DNA of 64,000 nucleotides from Leptolyngbya sp. FACHB-261 (GTDB lineage Bacteria; Cyanobacteriota; Cyanobacteriia; FACHB-261): the NCBI RefSeq assembly GCF_014696065.1, contig NZ_JACJPL010000010.1, positions 1 to 64,000 on the forward strand, read 5' to 3'. Numbering within the stretch: position 1 is the stretch's first letter; each line of letters opens with the position of its first letter. The notes beneath the pieces are model-generated. The model saw nothing but the letters and a program-made list of their open reading frames with translations, ran no database searches and was not told the origin of the DNA. Below are positions 45,154-53,709 of this stretch, one piece after another. Both the position numbers and the translations under genes were made by a program.

Positions 45154-47577
45154 TCAACCTTGGGGCTTATTTCTCGCCCCAACCTGGATGGTTACCAGTG
45201 CCTTGTTTTGACCTGCTGGATCCAGACGATAACCTGCCCCATTTTGCAGAAATATGACTACAGTTTCAGGGGTTTCGTTGTAGACCAAATCTGCTTTGGG
45301 AACTACATTCAATCTGGCTTGAAGCTGACCTTTGGGAATGACAATATTGCCTGCTAGCTGTTTATTCGGTAGTTGTCGATTGTGCAGTGGCTGATAATCA
45401 CCGCCCGGAGTTGCGCTACCACCCACAAAATAGGTGACGTTCACATCTTGAGCCGCAGCTTTGTCGAGCCGCACAAAGCAGATGCCGATGTCTGTGGCGG
45501 GCCCTTGACCCGGTTCAGTGGCATTGGGATCCGTCGCGACAATGCTCACGGTTGGTAACACTGCTGCTTGAACATCATTACTGCCGAGGGTCACAGTTGC
45601 CGTAGTGCTAGCGCCTAAGCGATAACCTCCACCAGGCTGTAGGCTGACCACTATAGTTTCAGGGGCTTCAACCAGAGCGTCATCAATCGGGTTAACTGGA
45701 ATTTTGACCTGGGTCTGACCTTGGGGAATGATTACACTGCTGCTCAAGGTTTGATAATCCACGCCAGGGGTGGCACTGCCGCCCACACTGTAGCTGATGC
45801 TGAGATCGCTGAGCGCAGCCTGATCAAAGCTGATCGTGAACTCACCAGGATCCCAGGGAGACTCTTGAGCATTTGGATCCGTGGCTACGATCGTGGCTGT
45901 GGGAGCATCATCATCCCAAATTGTCACCGTGGCGCTGCTGGCGTCGGCAAGTTGATAGCCTGCGCCCGCTTGTAGGGTCACAATCACCGTTTCAGGGGCT
46001 TCAACGGTTGCATCATCAATTGGGACAACCGGGATTTTGACTTGCGTCTGGCCCTGGGGAATCGTGACATTACCGCTAAGCGCCTGGTAATCAACGCCGG
46101 GCTGGGCGCTACCACTGACGCTATAGCTGATCGTCAGGTCAGTGAGTGCGGCTTGGTCGAGATTAATCGCAAACTCGCCTGTATCAGCGGGTTCCGCCGC
46201 ACCTGGATCTGTCCCAATAACTGTCACGACCGGCGCATCATTGTCCCAAATCGTTACCGTTGCGCTGGCTGCGGTTCCAACCTGATAACCACTGCCAGGT
46301 TGCAGTGTCAAAATGACGGTCTCAGGCCCTTCAATGAGCCGATCGTCAATCGGCGAGACGACAATTTTGGCCTGGGTCTGACCTTGAGCTAGGGTGACGC
46401 TGCCCGCTAAGGGCTGATAGTCTACTCCAGGCTCAGCCGTACCCCCGACCAGGTAATTCACACTCAGATCTTTTAACGCTGGCTGATCAAAGCTAATTAT
46501 GAATTCGCCCGTATCTGCTGGCTCAGCTGAACTCGGATCGGACGCGACAATCGTGGCCGCTGGCAGATCGTTATCGGCAATCGTTACCGTAGCGGTTGAA
46601 TTGGAGCCCATCTGGTAGCCAGTTCCCGGCTGCAGCGTGGCGATCACAGTTTCGGTGGCTTCAATCAGCGGGTCATCGATTGGATTGACCAAAACTTTAG
46701 TCTGAGTCTGGCCCTTGGCAATAGTCACGCTACCGCTGAGCGGCTGGTAGTCAGCGCCGGGTTGAGCGGTACCAGTGACTACATAGCCGATTGTGAGGTC
46801 TTCAGTTGCAGGCTTGTCCAGCGTAATGAAGAAGGCGCCTGTATCTAAACCCGGTTCAGACGCACTGTCATCATCAGGTGCGACCAGGGTGCCTTGATTG
46901 GTTTTAGTAATGATGTTGGCCAGGGGTGGCGCAATTAGTTCAAAGGATGTATCAATGCGGAACTGAGACTCAGAGGTGTGCCGTTCGGCAAAGAAAAAGT
47001 CGAAGTCGTAGGCTTTACCTGGGGTAAGACCTAGCTTATCGAGCTCGATACTGGTGGCCATAGACTTGTGCACACCGCCAATATCGACGACCCGCTTACC
47101 ATCAATGAAGATCCAGAGGTCGTCGTCGCCAAAGAACTTGAAAACCTGTCCTGGCTGATAGGTAAACCGCCAATGCCCTTCGAATGTGAAGTGGTAATTG
47201 TGGTCGGGATAAGCCCGTCCCATTTCATTGCCAAATAGCTTACCGTCGATTGGAAAGAAGGCTTTATTTTCGTAGGTATAGACGTTGTTTGAACCCCTTT
47301 TTAAAGTGATCGAAAAATCGATCGCTTTGTTAATACCAGGAACATTGCGGTACCACTGATCAAAGTTTTCTTTACCCGTTGTCCAGGGTGTACGGGGTTT
47401 GCCAGCGTAGATCGGCTTTCTGCCTTCCGGCGTGTTTTGCAGAGTGGTTTCGACGATCCCTAGATCCAAGCCGAAACCACCGGGGATTTGGGTGTCATCC
47501 ATCTCAAAATCCGGATGGGATTTATGAAAATCGCGAATAACCCCGGTCAAAACAAGCTTGTCTGGCAATGTGGACAT
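45154..47577 (-). CDS. Fibro-slime domain protein with five Calx-beta repeats
   Basis: 807 residues. The N-terminal fibro-slime/PA14-like domain covers about 8-220 (DFEMDDTQIPGGFGLD, then WRFTYQPGQVFKFFGDDDLW and FIDGKRVVDIGGVH). About 230-800 holds five Calx-beta repeats of roughly 112-118 residues, each with SAEPADTG, GVDYQPL, GQTQVKI and PETVIVTLQPGAGY-type motifs. Calx-beta domains bind calcium. No signal peptide is visible, so export would be by a non-Sec route, such as a type I system. Likely an extracellular or surface adhesive matrix protein; this is inference. Confidence 0.85.
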   Translation of the reverse strand: MSTLPDKLVLTGVIRDFHKSHPDFEMDDTQIPGGFGLDLGIVETTLQNTPEGRKPIYAGKPRTPWTTGKENFDQWYRNVPGINKAIDFSITLKRGSNNVYTYENKAFFPIDGKLFGNEMGRAYPDHNYHFTFEGHWRFTYQPGQVFKFFGDDDLWIFIDGKRVVDIGGVHKSMATSIELDKLGLTPGKAYDFDFFFAERHTSESQFRIDTSFELIAPPLANIITKTNQGTLVAPDDDSASEPGLDTGAFFITLDKPATEDLTIGYVVTGTAQPGADYQPLSGSVTIAKGQTQTKVLVNPIDDPLIEATETVIATLQPGTGYQMGSNSTATVTIADNDLPAATIVASDPSSAEPADTGEFIISFDQPALKDLSVNYLVGGTAEPGVDYQPLAGSVTLAQGQTQAKIVVSPIDDRLIEGPETVILTLQPGSGYQVGTAASATVTIWDNDAPVVTVIGTDPGAAEPADTGEFAINLDQAALTDLTISYSVSGSAQPGVDYQALSGNVTIPQGQTQVKIPVVPIDDATVEAPETVIVTLQAGAGYQLADASSATVTIWDDDAPTATIVATDPNAQESPWDPGEFTISFDQAALSDLSISYSVGGSATPGVDYQTLSSSVIIPQGQTQVKIPVNPIDDALVEAPETIVVSLQPGGGYRLGASTTATVTLGSNDVQAAVLPTVSIVATDPNATEPGQGPATDIGICFVRLDKAAAQDVNVTYFVGGSATPGGDYQPLHNRQLPNKQLAGNIVIPKGQLQARLNVVPKADLVYNETPETVVIFLQNGAGYRLDPAGQNKALVTIQVGARNKPQG

Positions 47578-47978
47578 AAGGTACCTCTTACAGTTGCGAC
47601 TGCGACATGGGCCTACCCTTCACACCCCTATTGGGCAGGATGCAGGCTGGCGGTTAATGCTACAAACTGTTAACAAGTCGAGAGCCAACTGAGCTCTGGC
47701 CGTCTAAGAGAGTGGCGCTTTAAGCTTCTCCCTCAGAAACACAATCTGATATTAGGTGATCAACACTAGGCGACATTTCAAGAAATCATGAAGTAGAACT
47801 TAGAACCATCATCCTCCACGGATTTCCCAAGCATCATATCGGCTATCCGGGAGGTTTTAGTAAACTTTTTGTAAGAAGATGCCTACACAGAACTGTTAAA
47901 ACCGAGCCACAAAATTATGCTTGCATCCAGTAAAGGCTGTGATGCAAGACAGATATTCTGGGTGATCAGCCGCACTGC
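47578..47978. other. Spacer between the fibro-slime gene and an HTH-like gene
   Basis: About 400 bp. It must contain the promoter of the leftward fibro-slime gene. No gene, terminator or repeat that I can support. Confidence 0.5.
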
Positions 47979-48320
47979 TCAACGTTTAACGGGTTGCTCG
48001 ATCCGCCCTTCTAGCTTATCTAGCCGCTCTGTTACCTGCTCTAACGTTTCCTGAAGCTGCTGGATTTGTTGACTCAAGTTTTTAAGCTGAAAGTCACTAT
48101 CGAGCTTACGAAAGGGTGAGGCGCCTAGAGCCGATAGAATCTTTTCAACTGTCGAAAAACTGGGGTCATAGTCGGGATCATTGAGAATACGGGTGATTTG
48201 CTGGGTGAAGCCCAAGTCACTGCCGCCATTCTCCGCTGCGATCAAACTCGATAACCGTCGAATACTGATTTTCTGAACCTTCATTAGCGTGCGAATCAAC
48301 TCCACCACACTGGCTTGCAT
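47979..48320 (-). CDS. Small HTH-like protein with coiled-coil tail
   Basis: 113 residues. An XRE-like helical segment covers about 18-70 (ISIRRLSSLIAAENG, FTQQITRILNDPDYDPSFST, VEKILSALG), then a coiled coil (about 80-108, LSQQIQQLQETLEQVTERLD). No recognised family name. Resembles small DNA-binding regulators of the XRE type. A separate gene after the terminator at 48442-48475. Confidence 0.75.
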   Translation of the reverse strand: MQASVVELIRTLMKVQKISIRRLSSLIAAENGGSDLGFTQQITRILNDPDYDPSFSTVEKILSALGASPFRKLDSDFQLKNLSQQIQQLQETLEQVTERLDKLEGRIEQPVKR

Positions 48321-48441
48321 TCGTAGTCCCTATCTATTAGTGTTAAACCTGTAACTTGAATTCACTGGTAACCTTCCCCTGGCGGCGGAGGTTACTTTTT
48401 TAAGCCGCCTTCTGCACCACTTCTGTTGTGAAAATTGGCGC

Positions 48442-48475
48442 AAAAAAACCAGCAGGACGGCAAGGCTCCTGCTGG
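48442..48475 (-). terminator. Terminator of the three-gene small operon
   Basis: CCAGCAGG and CCTGCTGG (48449-48456, 48468-48475), followed on the minus strand by seven T. It is 60 bp after the last gene of the operon. Confidence 0.9.
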
Positions 48476-48535
48476 CAAGGTCACTCACACTTGAATAACT
48501 CACAGTTAAAAGTTTCTAAGGCAGCACCCAAGAAC

Positions 48536-48904
48536 CTATAGTCCTACCAATTCACGGGACTCCAAGCCAGTAAGCTTCTGAGCAATGGTGAGTCTTGCTT
48601 CTAGCTTGGCAACGCTAAAGGCATTGCGCAGACGCTCTAGCTCGGCGATGGCATTGGACTTTTCGGTGGTCAGGCGCAACAGCGTATTGACCCCGCGCGA
48701 ATACTCCAGATTGGACTGAAGCACTTCGAAGCGACGGGCTTTGCGCTGGGCATCGTTTTTAAGGTGGTTCTCGAAGGCCACAACCATCTCGGCACTGCCC
48801 TCTAAACGAGCAATGTGGGCACGGGCTTCGGCAATGCGCTCATCAATGTCGTTGGCAGTTTGAGCGGCACGGGCAATGGCGGCGGGGTAATCACTTAGAT
48901 GCAT
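48536..48904 (-). CDS. Helical coiled-coil protein, third gene of the LexA-box operon
   Basis: 122 residues from ATG 48904, with AGGAAG eight bases upstream. Helical throughout: IDERIAEARAHIARLE (about 19-34), ENHLKNDAQRKARRFEVLQ, TTEKSNAIAELERLRNAFSV. No Cys. Highly charged coiled coil. Faintly like phage-type nuclease-inhibitor or gp157-like helical proteins, but I do not assign a family. It ends before a strong terminator. Confidence 0.75.
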   Translation of the reverse strand: MHLSDYPAAIARAAQTANDIDERIAEARAHIARLEGSAEMVVAFENHLKNDAQRKARRFEVLQSNLEYSRGVNTLLRLTTEKSNAIAELERLRNAFSVAKLEARLTIAQKLTGLESRELVGL

Positions 48905-48958
48905 AAGGCTTCTTCCTAAATCCAAGGAATTCCAAACGTTGAACCTTGAGACCAAACG

Positions 48959-49228
48959 CTAAGCAACCAATTCTTCCAGCTGAGGCAGGGGGGCTGGCAT
49001 GGACGGTTCAGACAAATGTTCAGAGGGCTTCTCTGGCAGGGGGGAGTGCTCTAGCACGTCTACTTCGAGGCGCACCGAAATCAGATAGGAGCCGTTCTGA
49101 TCACCAACCGTCTGAGCAATCAGCTGGGCTAGATCAGGACGTTCAGCCGTAATTGGATCGCGTAGAACACAACGGTCCCATTCGTAGCGAGCGTCCGGAT
49201 CTAGGTGAAGGATGTAGTGCTTGGTCAT
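48959..49228 (-). CDS. Small protein of unknown function, second gene of the LexA-box operon
   Basis: 89 residues. The N-terminal half is compact (YILHLDPDARYEWDRCVL, LAQLIAQTVGDQNGSYLISV) and the C-terminal third is Pro/Glu-rich and probably disordered (SPLPEKPSEHLSEP). One Cys. No family recognised. Spacers of 52 and 54 bp separate it from its neighbours on the same strand. Confidence 0.7.
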   Translation of the reverse strand: MTKHYILHLDPDARYEWDRCVLRDPITAERPDLAQLIAQTVGDQNGSYLISVRLEVDVLEHSPLPEKPSEHLSEPSMPAPLPQLEELVA

Positions 49229-49280
49229 GGGCTAGAACTTGAACTCACTCTTATTATTGTAGTGCAAAGACACAACAAGA

Positions 49281-49613
49281 TCAAGCAGCTAGACTGGCTG
49301 GCAAGGGGCGCTGACGAGCGTCAAGTCGGTCTCGCCCAGCCAGACGTTTTGCCAGGTCTAGATGCCCCCAAACTCGCACCTCAAGTGGCCAGGTCATGAC
49401 CTCTCCTGCCTGCAAGCTAAAGGGGATGCTCCGCGCTGCCAAAGACTGCGTGAACCGCCGGGCTGAGCGCAAATCGCTGAAGCCAAACACGCAGATTTCG
49501 GAAGCGCCGAAGCGGAATTGGGAGCGCCGAAAGGGAGTTCGCACCACCAAAACTCGGTCAGACAAGTACTGTCCAACGCGGCCCTCACCCAGGGAAAAAA
49601 AGCGACTACTCAT
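49281..49613 (-). CDS. Small protein of unknown function, first gene of the LexA-box operon
   Basis: 110 residues. A mixed alpha/beta look (DRVLVVRTPFRRSQF, ICVFGFSDLRSARRFTQSLA, PLEVRVWGHLDLAKRLAG) with a basic C-terminus. Its first half resembles small sheet-and-helix nucleic-acid or protein-binding folds, but no family can be named. About 128 bp of leader separate it from the promoter/LexA box. Confidence 0.72.
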   Translation of the reverse strand: MSSRFFSLGEGRVGQYLSDRVLVVRTPFRRSQFRFGASEICVFGFSDLRSARRFTQSLAARSIPFSLQAGEVMTWPLEVRVWGHLDLAKRLAGRDRLDARQRPLPASLAA

Positions 49614-49741
49614 AGCGCGACACCTGGTGACTGCTGTTTCTCTATTTTAGAAAATGTGTAGTGGGTTTGCACTCCGAAACCTCACTGCATCTTGTCGTGG
49701 TCTCCCCCACACCGAGGGACGGAAATCCGACCGGGATTTAT

Positions 49742-49776
49742 AGTACAAATGTACTCTCTAGTTGGGGTTTTGTCAA
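49742..49776 (-). promoter_or_regulatory. Sigma-70 type promoter overlapped by a LexA-like box
   Basis: On the minus strand TTGACA (49771-49776) is 17 bases from TACATT (49748-49753). The palindrome AGTACAAATGTACT (49742-49755) covers the -10. It fits the published cyanobacterial LexA consensus RGTAC-N3-D-GTWC-B. It therefore predicts DNA-damage control of the leftward operon. Binding is inferred; hisH on the other side starts about 150 bp away. Confidence 0.75.
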
Positions 49777-49908
49777 GGTTGCTATCGGGGGAGCTATCAG
49801 CCGCTTCCCCTCGATAGCGGCTGGGGTCAGACCAGGTAAGATCACCAGTAATGGCCTAAGCCACGGGTAATGTCGTGGTCGGGCCTAGCCCCTTTGCTGA
49901 GACAAGTC

Positions 49909-50589
49909 ATGCAGTCTGCGACCCTAGAAGCCTCGGAGCCCGTCTTGATCGCTGTTATTGACTACGACATGGGCAACCTGCACTCTGCTTGCAAAGGCTT
50001 AGAGCGAGCAGGTGCTAGAACCCTAGTGACTAACCGACCTGAGGACCTTGAGCAGGCAGCGGCGGTTGTGTTGCCGGGCGTAGGGGCTTTTGACCCAGCG
50101 ATGCAGCATCTACGCTCCCGTGACCTCGAAGGACCAATCCGCGCCGTAGTAGCCTCAGGCAAGCCTTTTTTGGGCATCTGCCTGGGCTTGCAGATTTTGT
50201 TTGAGGGCAGCGAGGAGGGCATTGAGCCTGGCTTGGGGCTACTGCCAGGGGTGGTCAAGCGCTTTGCCACCGAACCTAGTCTGACGATTCCTCACATGGG
50301 CTGGAACCAGTTGGACTTGGTGCAGAAGGATTGTGCGCTGTGGCAAGGTTTGTCGGAGCAGTCCTGGGTTTACTTTGTGCATTCGTATTACGTTCAGCCC
50401 AGCGATCCTGCTGTTTGTGCGGCGACGGTTTGTCACGGTAGCCAGACTGTGACTGCTGCTGTGGCACAGGACAATTTGATGGCGGTACAGTTCCACCCTG
50501 AGAAATCCTCGACGGCAGGGCTACAGATACTCGCTAACTTTGTGGCTCAGGTGAAGAGGCGGCAGCAGCAGTACGCTCTGGCTCACTGA
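49909..50589 (+). CDS. hisH: Imidazole glycerol phosphate synthase, glutamine amidotransferase subunit
   Basis: 226 residues from ATG 49909; ATG 49870 gives 13 extra residues and neither has a strong ribosome site. IAVIDYDMGNLHSACKGLE at the start, nucleophile Cys in PFLGICLGLQILFEGSEEG, and His/Glu in AVQFHPEKSSTAGLQ. Releases ammonia from glutamine and passes it to HisF in histidine synthesis. hisF is not adjacent. Confidence 0.95.
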   Translation: MQSATLEASEPVLIAVIDYDMGNLHSACKGLERAGARTLVTNRPEDLEQAAAVVLPGVGAFDPAMQHLRSRDLEGPIRAVVASGKPFLGICLGLQILFEGSEEGIEPGLGLLPGVVKRFATEPSLTIPHMGWNQLDLVQKDCALWQGLSEQSWVYFVHSYYVQPSDPAVCAATVCHGSQTVTAAVAQDNLMAVQFHPEKSSTAGLQILANFVAQVKRRQQQYALAH

Positions 50590-50738
50590 CTAGCTCATTA
50601 ACATTTGAAAGCTTGGCTCTAGCTCCGTGCGTAGTCTTATCGCTCAGTGTTATAACGGGCACAAGTGGCTTGATCTGACAAGCACTAAGCGGAGTTCACT
50701 CATAATTCTCTGGGCTAGTTGCTCAGACGGAGGAAGTT

Positions 50739-50924
50739 GTGGTCGCTCAGCCAAGCTCTCAGGGGTCAGAAGATTGCACTGCTGGCCAAGCGCAAAACTG
50801 GGATGACCCAGTACATCAACCGGTTGATCCTACTTCCCTCAAACCAAAAGTTGAGCCAGATCAAGACATGGAGCCACTGCTTCAAGCGTTCCTGGAAGTG
50901 CTAACGCAAGAGTTGGAAGAGTAG
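50739..50924 (+). CDS. 61-residue acidic protein of unknown function
   Basis: 61 residues from GTG 50739, with GGAGG five bases upstream and a strong terminator 31 bp after the stop, which together make it likely real. Acidic and Pro/Gln-rich first part (SSQGSEDCTAGQAQNWDD), then a short amphipathic helix (EPLLQAFLEVLTQELEE) at the C-terminus. Not recognised. Confidence 0.65.
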   Translation: MVAQPSSQGSEDCTAGQAQNWDDPVHQPVDPTSLKPKVEPDQDMEPLLQAFLEVLTQELEE

Positions 50925-50954
50925 TGTTTCGGTCCAAGTTTCAGTTAATTGATT

Positions 50955-50985
50955 AGAGCAGGTGTTGTGCCTGCTCTTTTTGTTT
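50955..50985 (+). terminator. Strong terminator after the 61-residue gene
   Basis: AGAGCAGG with CCTGCTCT around a 7-base loop, then TTTTGTTT. Confidence 0.92.
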
Positions 50986-51394
50986 CTAATGATGATTTCT
51001 ATTAGCTATCAAGGGGGTCAATAGAGGCGCTTAGGTTCGGTGCTCAGTTTTGATGCTCAGCCTCTTGCAAAAGTAATAGATTGAAAAGTGTTGGGTAGCA
51101 GTTCGCAACGTAACTACAGGGGCAGATCATAGACTCAAGCTTTCCAATCTGAATGCAAGCAGTTGCAATCTGAGCAATAGTCAGGAGCAATAGCCAAATG
51201 ACAATGATTCGACCTGTTGAATGGCAACAACTTAAGTATTGTCTCCTCAGCTACGCTCTCTTCCATTGCAGATCATTCAGTATAGAAATCGTTTGATTCT
51301 GGCCCAGATTTGGCTCAAGTTCGGCCCAAGTAACTATATTTGCAAACTACTACCCAAGAGGGCTTTAATCTTTAGAATTTAAGCTTATCGAGAG
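50986..51394. other. Spacer before the SRPBCC gene
   Basis: About 410 bp between converging genes. No gene, hairpin or repeat that I can support. Confidence 0.5.
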
Positions 51395-51889
51395 TTACTG
51401 ATTGGCGGCAATCTCCTCTTTACCGCCCTTACCTTCACAGATGCGCTTAATCGATTCGAGGGTTTTGGAGATGCCCTCATGCATTGCGGCCTCAAAGCTG
51501 TGGCCTGGGGAGCGCTCAGCCATCTTCTGTGCCATCTCCGGTCTGGGGGCGTAGTGGATGTGAACCTTCACCTCCGATTGTGGTCCGCCGTTGCCCTGGA
51601 CTTCGAGCCAGCCGTTGTAATCATTCTCGCCGTCAGAACCCCATTGAAGACGGCGAGCTTGCTGATCTACTCGGAAATGGCCGTCGGAATCATAAGAATG
51701 ATCACCAACTTGGCCTTGAGTGCGAATACGTTCACCTTCTTGGGGCTGAGCATTCTTAATTGTGGGGAGATACTGAGGCACGTTTTTGACGTCAGAAATG
51801 AACGCAAATATGCTGTCTGCAGCTGCGTTTACAGTGATCGATTGCTCGAATTCGGTCTTGGTATCAGCACTTTCATTCGTGGAATGCAT
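51395..51889 (-). CDS. SRPBCC (START-like) family protein
   Basis: 164 residues. SRPBCC fold signature from about 15: EQSITVNAAADSIFAFISD, VPQYLPTIKNAQPQEG, then WGSDGENDYNGWLEVQGNG and a long C-terminal helix (HSFEAAMHEGISKTLESIK). The fold has a hydrophobic ligand cavity; the ligand is unknown. Monocistronic. Confidence 0.88.
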   Translation of the reverse strand: MHSTNESADTKTEFEQSITVNAAADSIFAFISDVKNVPQYLPTIKNAQPQEGERIRTQGQVGDHSYDSDGHFRVDQQARRLQWGSDGENDYNGWLEVQGNGGPQSEVKVHIHYAPRPEMAQKMAERSPGHSFEAAMHEGISKTLESIKRICEGKGGKEEIAANQ

Positions 51890-52131
51890 GGTTTAGCCTC
51901 AGCTAGAAAGTTACTGCAATTGTATGTAGAGCTAGCTGTTGAATATTAAGCAGAATTTGCATTTCTACCCTGCGGCAGGAAATCCATGTATCCAGGTTTA
52001 CATTGTGATTTGCCAAGGCAGCAAATGCGCGGCTACTTGTTGTGAGTTATCACAAGCTCAGGTTGCTATCCTCTAGTTCGGGATGTAAGCTTGCCCCAAG
52101 CGCTTGAGCTTATGAGCCAAACTCGCCAGCT

Positions 52132-52170
52132 GGCTGCGTGAATTGGCCGCGTGAATTGGCTGCGTGAACT
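52132..52170 (+). repeat. Three 13-bp direct repeats just upstream of the TIR gene
   Basis: GGCTGCGTGAATT, GGCCGCGTGAATT and GGCTGCGTGAACT follow each other without gap (52132-52144, 52145-52157, 52158-52170), 21 bp before the ATG at 52192. They could be an operator, or only slippage. Confidence 0.7.
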
Positions 52171-52191
52171 GTCGCAAATGAGAGCATCGAC

Positions 52192-53658
52192 ATGGCTAGC
52201 AGTAATCCTGGCTCCTCTAATCAAGCCCAGCCCTTTGGCTCATCCCTTGGCCCATCCCTTAGCCAGTCTCTTGCTGTTAGCTCTGAGGCGCCTGGCAACG
52301 ATGTTTTCATTTCCTATTCCCGCCGAGATAAGGCCTTTGTCGAAACCCTGGCTGCTGCCTTTAAGCGCTTGAATCGAGCCCCCTGGGTAGATTGGGATAA
52401 CATTCGCAAGGGCGAGGAATGGTGGGAAGCAATTAAACGCGGGATTGAGGCAGCCGATACCTTTATCTTTGTGGTCAGCCCGGACTCTGTTGCCTCGCCA
52501 GTCTGTTGGGATGAGGTCGAATATGCGGCCAAGCACAAGAAGCGGTTCCTGCCGATTGTCTGGCGAGAAGGCTTCGATGAAAAGCGGGTTCATCCCTCGA
52601 TATCGAGCCATAACTGGCTGTTTTTTCGTGAAACTGACGACTTTGAGCCAGCCTTTCAAGAACTGCTCAAGGCGATGGATACAGACCTGGGGCATGTCCG
52701 TGCCCACACACGCCTATTGGTTCGGGCGCTTGAGTGGCAAAACAAAGACCGCAACGCTAGCTATTTGCTGCGAGGCAGTGATTTGCAAGATGCGGAACGC
52801 TGGTTGACGCAGGCAGTTGATAAAAACCCTCAACCGACAGAACTGCAATCGGAGTACATCAACACTAGCCACGCAGCTCAAATTGCCCAGTTAAGAGCAC
52901 GACAAAAGGCCAAGTGGACGGTGATTTTAACTACGGTACTCGTCAATATGCTGTTGGCAATTGGTGGGGGTCTGTGGTTCTATCGCTACGCGACTGAGCA
53001 AACAACGCAACAGCTTCGAGACAATTTGGTTAGAGCCCTCAATGTTGGCTTGATTGGCATTAATGGCGACCGCTTTCAAGCCCTGGCAAACTGGGACGCT
53101 AATGCTTTCCCGGCGGGTAATCCAACTAGCAACTCCCCAGCTAGTAACCTGCTGAGCAGCAACCCTCTATACCAAGAACATCAAGACTGGCTGTATAAAG
53201 TTCACACGGTCATTCCCAACGCCACTTTGCGCAGCTATGTTCAAGGGCCGGAGGCTGGCGAAATTCTCTGGATTGGCGATGTTTCTAGAGTGCTGCATTC
53301 CAATCCGACTGACTACCGTCAGGCTTATCCGGCTCAGCATTTTGAGTCTCAAATCTTTGACGGGGTGACCCCAAGAGTTGTGGTGATGACTCCCTACACG
53401 GATAACCTTGGGCGCTGGGTTTCTGCAGTTGGGCCAATCAAAAACTCTCAGGGACAAGTCGTCGGTGGGCTGAAAGTCTATTTCAAAGAGGACTATATTC
53501 TGCAAGTACAGGCAGCAGTTCGCAATAGGCTGACGGTTGCTTATGTGATCATCTTTGTCTGGCTGTTGGCTCTGAGTTTGATTATTCTGCGGGTCACTCG
53601 TCCTAATGATGAAGGATTGGAGCAGCGCAAGCTTCCCTTGTCTCAGGATGTGCCTTGA
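52192..53658 (+). CDS. Membrane TIR-domain protein with extracytoplasmic sensor-like domain
   Basis: 488 residues. A Ser/Gln-rich tail (1-35) leads to a TIR domain (about 38-165): FISYSRRDKAFVETLA, WVDWDNIRKGEEWWEAIKRG, FVVSPDSVASPVCWDEVEYA, in which the SxxCxxE Glu expected for NADase activity is present. A linker (HTRLLVRALEWQNKDRNAS, LLRGSDLQDAERWLTQA) is the same type as found before WD40 arrays in other cyanobacterial TIR proteins. A membrane helix (about 242-264) is followed by a roughly 195-residue external domain (YQEHQDWLYKVHTVIPNA, GRWVSAVGPIKNSQGQVVGG, PDC/CACHE-like) and a second helix (about 450-472). It looks like a membrane receptor with a TIR effector; the ligand is unknown. 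Confidence 0.88.
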   Translation: MASSNPGSSNQAQPFGSSLGPSLSQSLAVSSEAPGNDVFISYSRRDKAFVETLAAAFKRLNRAPWVDWDNIRKGEEWWEAIKRGIEAADTFIFVVSPDSVASPVCWDEVEYAAKHKKRFLPIVWREGFDEKRVHPSISSHNWLFFRETDDFEPAFQELLKAMDTDLGHVRAHTRLLVRALEWQNKDRNASYLLRGSDLQDAERWLTQAVDKNPQPTELQSEYINTSHAAQIAQLRARQKAKWTVILTTVLVNMLLAIGGGLWFYRYATEQTTQQLRDNLVRALNVGLIGINGDRFQALANWDANAFPAGNPTSNSPASNLLSSNPLYQEHQDWLYKVHTVIPNATLRSYVQGPEAGEILWIGDVSRVLHSNPTDYRQAYPAQHFESQIFDGVTPRVVVMTPYTDNLGRWVSAVGPIKNSQGQVVGGLKVYFKEDYILQVQAAVRNRLTVAYVIIFVWLLALSLIILRVTRPNDEGLEQRKLPLSQDVP

Positions 53659-53709
53659 AGCTGGCCCTTAAAACTGGGCCTTAAAATTAGGTTGTCATTG
53701 CACTTCAGG

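Noticed and set aside
49661-49870. 69-codon plus-strand frame before hisH
   Set aside because: It crosses the LexA box/promoter region and has no family likeness or good ribosome site.
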